Assembly (NCBI GenBank): GCA_019633425.1
Contig: WSUB01000185.1
Span: 1-64,000, forward strand
From: Tulasnella sp. 424
Lineage: Eukaryota > Basidiomycota > Agaricomycetes > Cantharellales > Tulasnellaceae
Direction: 5' to 3'
Length of the DNA: 64,000 nt
Shown here: positions 53,605 to 63,650 of the stretch, in pieces
How the letters are laid out: each line of letters begins with the position of its first letter
How positions within the stretch are numbered: position 1 is the stretch's first letter
Translations under genes and position numbers: made by a program
Notes under the pieces: generated by a model
Told to the model about the DNA's origin: nothing
The model's input: only the letters and a program-made list of their open reading frames with translations
The model's database searches: none

Positions 53605-54633
53605 CAAGGGCTTAGCGGAAAGGGAATGAGTTATACGATGGGTCGATGGCCAGCTATGAGTGTCCAGAGCCTGGAGGGAAGGCGGTAAGCAAGAAAAGAG
53701 GGAGGAGGTGAATCCAGGGGTCTTAAGAGACGCCCGGAGTGCTCACAGCATCGCTACCTCGCAGTTTGCCGAAGGGCTGCAGGGGGTTGGTTGCCGGCCA
53801 CGCGTTCCAGACTTCGCTTTGGAGTTTACCCTTTCAAGTCTAGGTGGCGAAGTTGAGGTCGTTTTGCTTTAAATAAACATCTCAGACAGTCCGGTGCGGC
53901 ACGATGAAGCAAACCACATGACCCAGCTGATCAGGTTGAATCTGGCTGCGAGGAAGAGAGGGCTCGAGCGAGGACTGAACCGAACGTTGGCGGTTGAGGC
54001 TTGTCACAGCGGTTAAGTTGCATCCAGTAGGTTTTGTCACACGTCACTAGCAGAGGGTTACCTGTTGTTTCGTCACGGAAGCACGTGAGAATCGACTGTA
54101 GGTAGTTCAAAACGCGTTATTGGACCCGCCACTGCGGGTTCTAATTGCAATTGGGTTCCCATACATGATACAATCTGAGACATTCACCTTCGCGGTGATG
54201 AACGGATTGAATACAGCACTACAAACCCCGCAACTTGTCTCGAGGAGCTTTGTCCAACCTCAAGCCTGGACTGGAAAAAAAAAAGCTCAAGGTAATTGAT
54301 CCTCGAAACGCAAGTCTCGAATCCATTGGGCCCACCTACGCACATGTGTACTCCAGCTAGAATAAGTCATAATGATACAAGTAAACGCCGTCCACCCGTG
54401 CAATACACAACCTTACTCGTTCCTACGCTGCATCGGTCGACAAAGCGGGAAGTGGCGTTAAATGCGTCATTGCGTTGTATGGTCGCTGGCACGACCCTAC
54501 TTGGTTCTGCGGTTCGATCCTCCGTTTCTTTCACTGCACAACGTCCCCTTCGGTCCGCATTCGAACTACCCATCCACTTCACGTTCACCTACTCACTAGT
54601 CCTGCCATACGTGGCCTCAAAACCTCCAACGTC
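53605..54633. repeat. Upstream block of K4 (copy 3)
   Basis: A shorter version of the duplicated upstream block. aagctcaaggtaattgatcc near 54284 matches copies 1 and 4. 54480-54575 matches 49390-49480 at the K3b junction. Confidence 0.6.
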
Positions 54634-55090
54634 ATGTCTATCCTTCCCGTATCGTCGTTAGCGGCATCAAGCGGCCCGACCAACCGACCTCCCCCCAAAC
54701 GCCGACTCCCTTGCGCCGCAAAACTGGCCTCACATCGTAAAATGGCACCCTCTCAATCAACACAGAGGTAGTTCAAATTAAACAGGTCAACGCTAGTCGT
54801 TCAGAAAGGACGAATGAGGCACTGCGGACCCGTGGTCAGGAATGAAATTGCCACCCTCGAGTGGGATTCACGTTGAAGTCACGGGGTGCGGCAAGTACGA
54901 TGGTCTCTTTGTAGCTCAAGTGCAGGTACTGACGAAGAACGGAACTGCAACCTGTATAGTACAGTGCTTCTCCGACTGGGGTGACCACGATATACAAATT
55001 CCTGTCTGCATCCCAAGAACTCGCGACACCTGGGGAAATGCGACAAACTTAGGATTCGTGAAGATCGCTGAGAAGCAGTCAGAGAGTTAG
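54634..55090 (+). other. Two short open frames, possible small gene
   Basis: A frame at 54634 (MSILPVSSLAASSGPTNRPP, 45 codons) follows a pyrimidine-rich leader and could be a first exon. A frame at 54842-55090 (MKLPPSSGIHVEVTGCGKYD, 82 codons) is compositionally plausible. I could not join them with a convincing intron, and I recognise neither. Confidence 0.25.
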
Positions 55091-55112
55091 CAGGGCATCA
55101 ATGCTAAGCTAA

Positions 55113-55499
55113 GGTCACTCTCGTTTCTCCACGCACACTTCACTTCTCGCTTGGACTGGCCACTGAGGGTCCTCTTCGACGCAGGTACTTTGCCTGGGTG
55201 ACACTCGCAAATCGTTTCGCCAACGCAGTGAAAGAGAGGGATCTCTATGTCCATTCATACCGCATGCCACCAAACAGCAATAACTCCAGCAAATGGAGGT
55301 TGGCATTCAAGATTGCTTGCAGGCCGAGTTCGAGCATATCGGGTCAAAGTACGTTGGCCATTCCATTCTTTCCTCAGATTCTGAAGGTCTAGGCGGCCCG
55401 TCCATGCAGATGCCGTCTCAAAGATACGACCGTTGGCAGACTTGACTTCTTCCTCGTCCGGATCAAGATCAAGCAAATGGAACTGTCCGTTATTCGAAG
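55113..55499 (-). other. Possible remnant open frame, cut by the duplication junction
   Basis: On the minus strand a frame reads QFHLLDLDPDEEEVKSANGR and NLRKEWNGQRTLTRYARTRP. It is interrupted near 55500, where similarity to the 38.9-kb gene begins. It may be an old gene fragment; no family recognised. Confidence 0.2.
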
Positions 55500-57060
55500 A
55501 CGGTCCAAGGAGACCCAGCTGGCTCACCAGCCTTGACCTCCGTAAATTCTCCCGAACGGGTTCTGGAGCCTTCAGTGCAGCCCGGATTGGGGATAACCCC
55601 GGTTCCCGAGGTCGAATTTCCTGATTCCACCATCAAGGTAAGAACGCTCTCCGGGCTATCGAGGTCGCCGAACTGACCAATGCGACTAGGAAACATCTCA
55701 GGAGATTGCGCCTCCATCGCCAACGTTACCACCGGAGAAACAGAGCTGACTTCTGTCGGGAACGCCAGGCCCTTCCATCCCTCCCCGATAGTGCCAGGCC
55801 CTCTATACAATCCAACTCCATAATTTCAACGCCCCTTATAACTCAATTTGAGGACCATTCGCTTATTCACGGCCAACCTGCTGTGAACCCGCCATCCGGC
55901 GCATCAAGCGCAAGCTTCTCAGAAGCAATTGTCCCGGCGGGGTGCGAACTTGGAGGATATTCTTCACCAGCCCTTTCTTCTGGCTGGGTTACTCCGTGCG
56001 ACGCTCAACCATACGGGACTCGAATGAACGACCAGAGGAGACTTGGAAACCTCATGTCTGTGGGTCCAGACCACGAGAGTCTCAACCTGGACCGTTCGTT
56101 CCCATCGTCTTTGAATGTCACCCTTGCCACACAAACAGAGATGTCCCAATCTTTCATGCTCACGGATCCGGCCCTCTCGCAATACGACTGTTACCCGATT
56201 GCCTTCAACACCACGCAAGAATTCGGATTGACCCAGCCGCTCACTGCGACACCCCACCAATATGCTTCCAGCGTATCACCGCATCTGACAACGCCACCTT
56301 CATGGAACGTCGCATTCACCCCCAGGACTGGCTTCCAAATCAGCCCCCTCCACAACCTGCAGCGCTTCCAGAAATTGCGGCCCGCGTCATGCTGCTACAA
56401 GCGAGCGCCTTCTCCGCCTCAAAATCCTCAACCAGTTGTCAAGAAGAAGGGGAAACGGAAATACGCTGGCAAAACTATGAAAACCGAATATTACGAATTT
56501 TCCTCATTTTCGTACTATCCTCTTGGTCCACCATCTCCTCCCGAGCCACCGGTGCCTACGGTGACCCCAAGCAACACGACAGCCATTCCCGCGCTTCCTC
56601 CACAGCCCGAGCCGCTACTTGAACCCTCGATACCAAATCCGGCGACGTTCGTACATCTTCCGGACCCGCAGAGGACTGTGGTCAAGGGGGTGGAAGTTCA
56701 CTCATCGACTGATATCTTCATGGCATTCATCAACAGTACACCGGCAGCTTTCACGAGGCCTGGTGAAGAGATTGACCCTGCTATTTCTATAAGTAAATAT
56801 CAGCCTAGGGGAGTTCGTTGGGAGTAGAGCCTTTAAATGAGCCTTTCGCTGCCCCTATCTTTCAAGATGAACGTCGGCGGGCATCGGTGATAGAAGGCGT
56901 CGTTTCGGACTGTATAGCCTATGGATTCCCTCCTTTCCTCACGTTTACTTTACCACGCCATTTAGTATTCTTATTGCCATGTATAAAATGCAATCTCCCC
57001 CGGTGGGACCGGCGGTACCAATGTGGCGACGAGAACCCCCACTACGTCTTGGTCCACTGA
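55500..57060 (+). pseudogene. Broken partial copy of the 38.9-kb gene
   Basis: Similarity begins abruptly at about 55500, within the end of exon 1 (GSPALTSVNSPERVLEPSVQ). The exon 1/2 intron is kept (55638-55690). Exon 2 starts ETSQEIAP but a one-base deletion (gcctccatc against gccttccatc) shifts the frame to a stop; further deletions near 55770 restore the original frame. A long open stretch follows to 56827 (for example LITQFEDHSLIHGQPAVNPP), with a local shift at 56320-56400 where the parent reads VIPQDWLPNQPPP. Similarity continues past the stop to about 57080. The 5' 900 bases of the parent are missing, so this is a truncated pseudogene, although the 373-codon frame could still be translated. 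Confidence 0.8.
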
Positions 57061-57218
57061 CGCGGCGTCGGCGTCCCCGAACGCAATCCTGTACAAGCCC
57101 CTTGAGTCACACCTACAGCCAGGAACAGAAACCTTTGATGCCCGATTCTATGCTGCCTTTTAAAGGTACTGCACTATATCGTTAATACCGGATGTCCCGT
57201 ATCCCGTAGATTTTCTGA

Positions 57219-57413
57219 GCCCGGATTTGGGCCACTTTCGAAAAGCCAGTGGAGGTGGAATTGGAGAAGTATAGGAAGGAAGCTTACCCGGTGTATTACG
57301 ACGGAGGACCTGTTACTGACCAGTTTCGCACAACTTCAACTTTTCCGTCGCCATGTTTTGCATTGGGAAGAAAGGGCTATCAAAAGTGCAGTGGGTTTAT
57401 CTACGCCCTTTGA
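57219..57413 (+). other. Open frame fragment without start codon
   Basis: Frame reads ARIWATFEKPVEVELEKYRK, then EAYPVYYDGGPVTDQFRTTS and GRKGYQKCSGFIYAL before TGA at 57411-57413. The composition looks protein-like but there is no ATG at its head and no obvious splice partner. It may be an exon or gene remnant. The rest of 57061-57756 shows nothing else. Confidence 0.25.
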
Positions 57414-57756
57414 GGAGAGGCGGGAAGTATGACGATCAATGGGTCGTGCGCGCGGCATGTAAGCCCCAGTCTCGCGATTCCTTGGAGCCGCTTCAAAATG
57501 ACGGCTACGTTTATAGTGGATTCAATCGCCACCATGTCCTCGTGTGAGACAAGGGTGCCATGATTAGAGGCACAGTAGATCAACAGTAATCTTTACATGG
57601 TAATTAAAATGCTCAGCGGCAGGTCAGCAGAACGAATCCAACGTATTAGTACCGAACACGTATCATTATGGGTTACATATTGCATCATCACACGAGGATT
57701 AGAAGCAAGGCGGCGTATGATCCTCTTCATTCTCGACTACAGATCTGAGGGAGACC

Positions 57757-60700
57757 TCATGCTGCTTCAGTAAGCTCCAGTCCTTGGCGGGTATCGGCCA
57801 CTTCCTTTAACGCATCAGCCGCTGCATCGCCGTTTGAAGATTGTCCAGATATCTCAGCGGCCTGTTCATACAGAGATGTCGCATCATCGTGGCGATCCTG
57901 GCGGTTATAAATGTCGGCGAGAGCGAAAAGAGCGTCTGCTCTACCTTCCTCGTCTCCGACGCCGGTACAGATTTGCAGTTCCTCGGAGTAGAGCGTGATG
58001 GCTACATTGTACTCGCTTCGAACCAGATGTACCTCAGCGAGACCCCACAGAGCGTAGGTTCGGCCTTCCTTGTCGCCGATGTCGGTACAGATTTGCAGGG
58101 ACTGGGAGTAGAGCGCGATGGCCTCGCTGTACTCGTTTCGAACCCGATGCGCGTCGGCGAGATCCAACAGAGCGTCGGCTCTGCCTTGCTTGTCGCCGAC
58201 ATCGGTACGGATTTGCAAGACCTCGGAGTAGAGCATGATGGCTTCGCTGTACTCTTCTCGAACCCGATGCACCCGGGCGAGACCCCGCAGAGCGTCGGCC
58301 CTGCCTTCCCTGTCGCCGATGTCAGTACAGATTTGCAGGGACTGGGAGTAGAGCGCGATGGCCTCGCTGTACTCGTTTCGAACCCGATGCACCTCAGCGA
58401 GGCCCCACAGCGCAGAGGCTCTGCCTTCCTTGTCGCCGATGTCGGTACAGATTTGAAGGGACTGGGAGTAGAGCGCGATGGCCTCGCTGTACTCGTTTCG
58501 AACCCGATGCACGTCGGCGAGACCCCATAGAGCGGAGGCTCTGCCTTGCTTGTCGCCGATGTTGGTACAAGTTTGAAGGGACTGGGAGTAGAGCGCGGTG
58601 GCCTCACTGTACTCGTTTCGAACCCGATGCGCGTCAGCGAGATCCAACAGAGCGTCGGCTCTGCCTTGCTTGTCGCCGACATCGGTACGGATTTGCAAGA
58701 CCTCGGAGTAGAGCGTGATGGCTTCGCTGTACTCTTCTCGAACCCGATGCACCCGGGCGAGACCCCGCAGAGCGTCGGCCCTGCCTTCCCTGTCGCCGAT
58801 GTCAGTACAGATTTGCAGGGACTGGGAGTAGAGCGCGATGGCCTCGCTGTACTCGTTTCGAACCCGATGCACCTCAGCGAGGCCCCACAGGGCAGAGGCT
58901 CTGCCTTCCTTGTCGCCGATGTCGGTACAGATTTGAAGGGACTGGGAGTAGAGCGCGATGGCCTCGGTGTACTCGTTTCGAACCCGATGCGCGTCGGCGA
59001 GACCCCATAGAGCGGAGGCTCTGCCTTGCTTGTCGCCGATGTTGGTACAAGTTTGAAGGGACTGGGAGTAGAGCGCGGTGGCCTCACTGTACTCGTTTCG
59101 AACCCGATGCGCGTCAGCGAGATCCAACAGAGCGTCGGCTCTGCCTTGCTTGTCGCCGACATCGGTACGGATTTGCAAGACCTCGGAGTAGAGCGCGATG
59201 GCTTCGCTGTACTCTTCTCGAACCCGATGCACCCGGGCGAGACCCCGCAGAGCGTCGGCCCTGCCTTCCCTGTCGCCGATGTCGGTACAGATTTGAAGGG
59301 ACTGGGAGTAGAGCGCGATGGCCTCGCTGTACTCGTTTCGAACCCGATGCGCGTCGGCGAGATCCAACAGAGCGTCGGCTCTGCCTTGCTTGTCGCCGAC
59401 GTCAGTACGGATTTGTAGGACCTCAGAGTAGAGCGCGATGGCTTCGCTGTACTCCTTTCGAACCCGATGCACGTCAGCGAGGCCCCACAGCGCAGAGGCT
59501 CTACCTTCCTTGTCGCCGACGTCGATACAGATTTGAAGGGACTGGGAGTGGAGCGCGATGGCTTCGCTGTACTCGTTTCGAACCCGATGCACGTCAGCGA
59601 GGCCCCACAGGGCAGAAGCTTTGCCTTTCTTGTCACCGATGTCGGTACAGATCTGAAGGGACTGGGAGTAGAGCGCGATGGCCTCGCTGTACTCGTTTCG
59701 GAGCCGATGCACGTCAGCGAGATCGCACAGAGCGGAGGCTCTGCCTTGCTTGTCGCCGACGTCGGTACGGATTTGCAGGACCTCGGAGTAGAGCGCGATG
59801 GCTTCGCTGTACTCCTTTCGAATCCGATGCACGTCAGCGAGGCCCCACAGGGCAGAAGCTTTGCCTTCCTTGTCGCCGACGTCGGTAAGGATTTGCAGGA
59901 CCTCGGAGTAGAGCGCGATGGCTTCGCTGTACTCCTTTCGAATCCGATGCACGTCAGCGAGACCGTACAGAGCGGAGGCTCTGCCTTGCTTGTCGCCGAC
60001 GTCGGTACGGATTTGCAAGACCTCGGAGTAAAGCACGATGGCCTCCCTGCACTCGTTTCGAACCCGATGCACCTCAGCGAGACCCCACAGAGCTTCGGAT
60101 AGGCTTGTCCTGCCATCGATCCCGGTATAGATTCGATGAGCCTCGGTGAAGCAGCCAAATGCCATGCCAAGGTCACCAGATGTCAGCGCTCTATTTCCCC
60201 GCTCCATCAGCACGTTAAAAGGGGAAGTTGTGGAGATAAAGCCTATGTTTGTGTATGGAGCGACCATCGGCTGTATGATTATTTGTCAATTACTATTCAC
60301 GAACCGTAAACCAGCCTCGCTCACCATATCGCTCACGACGTGTAGATAGTCCTTAGCCGTCGGTCTTTCGCTGGGATTGCTGTTCCAACACATTGTCATA
60401 AGAGTGCAAAACTTCTCAAACAATGACACGCCAGCATGTTCATTAATGGATGGAAGATCTCCTTTGATGACGCGTTCGACAACGACGGCGTCCGCCGGGA
60501 CATCTTGAAACGGGATCGAATTGGTCAGAACCTTTGTTGAAGCGAATATGTAAGCCTCGGATACCGGTCGAATTCGAGTTCAGAGGTTTACCTCATAAGC
60601 AATCCATCCCAATGCCCATATATCACTCCAGAGGCTAACGTGGTCGTCGTTTAACAGCTCTGGAGCGGCCCAGCGAAGGGTATATATATTTCCCGTCAGG

Positions 60701-61876
60701 GTTATGGTCTTGCTGAGGGTGGAGAACCTTGCCTGAACCAGCTGTTGGTTTTGGACCAGCGTTGGTTGCCTATTGAGATCCTGTTCTGTGAGGCGACGAG
60801 CAGAGCCAAAGTCGGTAATCACTGCGCGGTGGTTCGATTTTACCAATACATTGAACTGCATGGCTCAGGACTCAGCTTGTCAACCGTATGATCACCACAC
60901 AACGGAGCTTACCGACTTGAGGTCACCATGGCATATGGGCGGCTTTTGGCTATGAAGATATTCCAATCCAGCCGCTACGTCGTTGATCTATACTATAGAT
61001 TCTTAGAGTCGGTTCAACAAGGAGTCCTTTGGTCTTACCAATGAGATCCGCTGTGGAATTTCCCAATCGTGTGAAGCGACAAAGTCCTTCAAATTGCCAT
61101 CGTTCGCCCAAGGGAATACCAGCCAGATTATATCTCTGGATAGGTCTTCGACGAACCCTTTGAGCTCGATGATGTTTGGATGAGAAAGTTCCACGAGGGA
61201 TTCCGTTTCCCTGAGTGCCAACTGGAAGAGCTTAGCTCCCGATGAAACCTTTGCGGAAGTAAACGGAGCATGCTTACCCCCAGTACTCGCTCTAGATCTC
61301 TATTATCTCCTATCCTTGATTTCTTTACGCCTACGAACTTTCAAATCGGGGTTCGAAATCTGCTCCACGTTATTCTAAAAGAGCAGAGAAATCGATCACG
61401 ACCGACCTCTCCATAAATTGCGTTACTATCAGTCCAGTGGGAGTCGTCGTCGTCGTCGTTTTTTCCTTTATTACAAATCTCCCCTTCGACGTCTCGCCAG
61501 TGGTCCGCAGCCCCTCGGCTATAGTCATCGTATTCAGAGGATCGACGGCATATCTGCATAACTTCCCTCATGCTGTAGGACCTTGCCCACACATCTCGCT
61601 CGGTGTTGTTGTCGAGTAGAAATGCTTTTGATACTGTCGCATGCCCTCCATGGAATTGGCGGGCGTCTTCGGGAGCTTGGATCGAGGAAGGATGAATTCG
61701 ACATTTCTCGAGCTTCTCGATTCTCGTCCTCTACAAGCGATGAATCGTTAGACTTGAACTTCGAAACCTCGGACGCGACGCACCAACTTGGCGCTCAGCT
61801 TGAATCCACTGCGAGAACCGCTGGAGTTGGATCCGGTCGAACGAGGAATGTTGGCAGAGTCCCTTTCGTCTCCCAT
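57757..61876 (-). CDS. Kinase-TPR protein K5, about 20 TPRs
   Basis: Start 61876-61874, MGDERDSANIPRSTGSNSSG; exon 1 ends near 61784. Exon 2 reads IEKLEKCRIHPSSIQAPEDA, FHGGHATVSKAFLLDNNTER and a long insert with NKGKNDDDDDSHWTD. The kinase continues FVGVKKSRIGDNRD, HPNIIELKGFVEDLSRDIIW, ICHGDLKS|FNVLV, TDFGSARRLTEQD, LRWAAPELL, DIWALGWIAYE, IPFQDVPADAVVV and CWNSNPSERPTA. The TPR exon (60267-57757, 836 codons) opens MVAPYTNIGFISTTSPFNVL, holds about 20 units, and ends with an intact cap (AADALKEVADTRQGLELTEAA). Two unit types alternate: one reads YSQSLQICTDIGDKEGRAS, the other YSEVLQIRTDVGDKQGRAD. A near-perfect 480-bp tandem duplication lies within it. All catalytic residues are present. 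Confidence 0.88.
57900..60120 (-). repeat. 120-bp tandem TPR array of K5
   Basis: Exact 120-bp period over about 2.2 kb. Variation between units falls on few codon positions. Confidence 0.95.
58141..59100 (-). repeat. 480-bp higher-order tandem duplication in K5
   Basis: 58141-58620 and 58621-59100 differ at only about eight positions by eye (four TPR units each). A third partial copy begins at 59101 and stays nearly identical (three differences) for 240 bp, then diverges after 59340. Confidence 0.93.
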
Positions 61877-63607
61877 CAAGTACTTAGCGGAGAGGGGATG
61901 AGTGATCCTGTGGGTCGATGGTCAGCTATGATTGTCCAGAGCCTGGGAGGGTGGAGGAAGCAAGAGAAGAGGTTTCACGGAGGAAGAGGAGGTGAGTCAG
62001 TACGCCCAGAACGCTTCACGGCATCGCCACCTCGCAGTTTGAGAGGCAAAGCTAGGCGGCAGGTGATTGGTTGCCGGCCGGCCCGGTCCTGCACACGTTT
62101 CAGGCTTCGCTTTCGTGGATTTTCCGTGATTGTGCAAGTCAAGGCGGCGAGCTTGGGGGCTTCTTGGTCCGAATAAGCATCTCAAAACAGTCCAGTGCGG
62201 CACGATCAAGCCATCCGCAGCACCAAGCTGCTTAGGTTGAATCTGGCTGCGAGGAGAGGACTTGAAGCAAGAACCCGTTGTGGTTGGATGCTTGTCACAG
62301 CGGTTGTACCGAGTAGGGCTTGTCACGCGTCACAAGGTGTGAGCCCGCTCAAGAAGGCAATTGCGAGTTTGGGCACGCCTCAAAGTTTCTATGTCGAGTC
62401 TACAGAATTACTGCAGTCCTCCGCTGCGTAGCGAACTTGCCGCACGGCGATGTTGGGTGGTCATTGCTCCCGCCGGGGTAGGGGGAAATCACTCAGGATT
62501 GCTTCCAGGGCCTTGTTTCGTCACAGCAGAAAGGGGCCCCGTGTTTCCTTGGCCGTAAGTAAGGCGACCGAATTGGTTCCCAGACTTCGCAATACTTCCT
62601 AAACGACAGGAGACAGTGCACAATTGCATCCGATTTGCATCTCACCCAGTAGCTGCCTGATCAAGCCAGAGAGAGAAGTCCGGTGTTCATTGGCCTGTGT
62701 TTAGTCAGTCATGGCGACGAGCACTTCATCAGGAGCCCAGCGTGTCTTTCACAAGATCAAAGTGAGAACCACTCGATCAGGGAACGCCTCTGGATAATTC
62801 TCGATTGACGGCCGTACTGGAAAAGCGACTAATCGGGCTGAACCCATGACACCATAGTAAGGTTTCGAGTAATCGGAGAGCCGAGGCAGTGTACGGGATT
62901 TTCGTGGTCAGTCAACCTTCTTGAACGCACTAGTGTCAAACAATGTCGCAACACAATCGTTTGGCCGGGTAAGCATGTCGTCTTGTAGAATAAGACGTAT
63001 AGGCGAAGCCTTTCGCAAGCAGATTGCGAACTCGAACACGCGGAAAACCTGGATCAGGAATTCGCGGGCTTGGAACGACGTGAAAGCATCCCCATGAGAC
63101 CGGCAACTTGTCTCCAATGCTGTATCAAATCCAAAGCCTACACAAGAAAAAGGCTGGAGGTAATCGATCATCGAAAGGCAGTTGCAGGTGCGTTAGGGGC
63201 TGCATATGCCGAATCCGCCGCATCCACTCTAGCTAGAATATTCTCGGATGGATGCCCATGGCAAAAGGTCATAATGATAAAAACGCCGTCCACCCGCGCA
63301 ATACACAACATCTATACTAGTTTCTACGATACATCAAATGGCAATGCGGGTAGGGGCGTTAATGCATCATTGGATTGTATGGTCGCCCGGCATCCCCCAA
63401 ACTTGTGGCTGCTCGTGCACGTAAGCATCGAAACTCCGCCAATTCGTATATTGCTATCAGTCCAATGCAATACAGCAATTGTGGCACGATAGGCTCAGCA
63501 AGTGCATTAGTGTGTCGCAGCGGCTGTGGGGCAGATACTTGGAGCTAGATTCCGGCCAGCTTGTTAAGCATGGGATCGGCGAGACGTCGGCATACTCGAG
63601 CACAATC
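61877..63607. repeat. Upstream block of K5 (copy 4)
   Basis: Collinear with copy 1 upstream of K3. cgcactagtgtcaaacaat near 62926, gtgaaagcatccccatgaga near 63080 and aggtaatcgatcatcgaaa near 63158 are shared. No protein gene is supported. Confidence 0.7.
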
Positions 63608-63650
63608 CTACTGAGCCCTTAGGTCACTCCTCCATCTAGGAGTAAAAACT
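63608..63650. other. 3' flank of K6
   Basis: Short sequence after the K6 stop. Nothing recognised. Confidence 0.3.

Noticed and set aside
54480..54575. Possible tRNA gene (ggttcgatcc resembles a B box)
   Set aside because: No matching A box or cloverleaf stems could be drawn, and the copy at 49390-49480 changes key bases.
55706..56827. Functional gene of 373 codons
   Set aside because: It starts inside former exon 2, the upstream part is frameshifted, and 900 bases of the parent's 5' end are missing. I call it a pseudogene, while noting the frame is open.
26278..61876. Naming the kinases as tyrosine kinases
   Set aside because: The catalytic loop is HGDLKSxN. Lys two residues after the catalytic Asp is the Ser/Thr-kinase form; tyrosine kinases usually have RAA or AAR there. 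TKL-type Ser/Thr kinase fits better.
47729..63500. LTR or DNA transposon in the duplicated blocks
   Set aside because: No reverse transcriptase, integrase or transposase frame, terminal repeat or target-site duplication was seen. Segmental duplication explains the pattern with fewer assumptions, though an undescribed non-coding element is not excluded.
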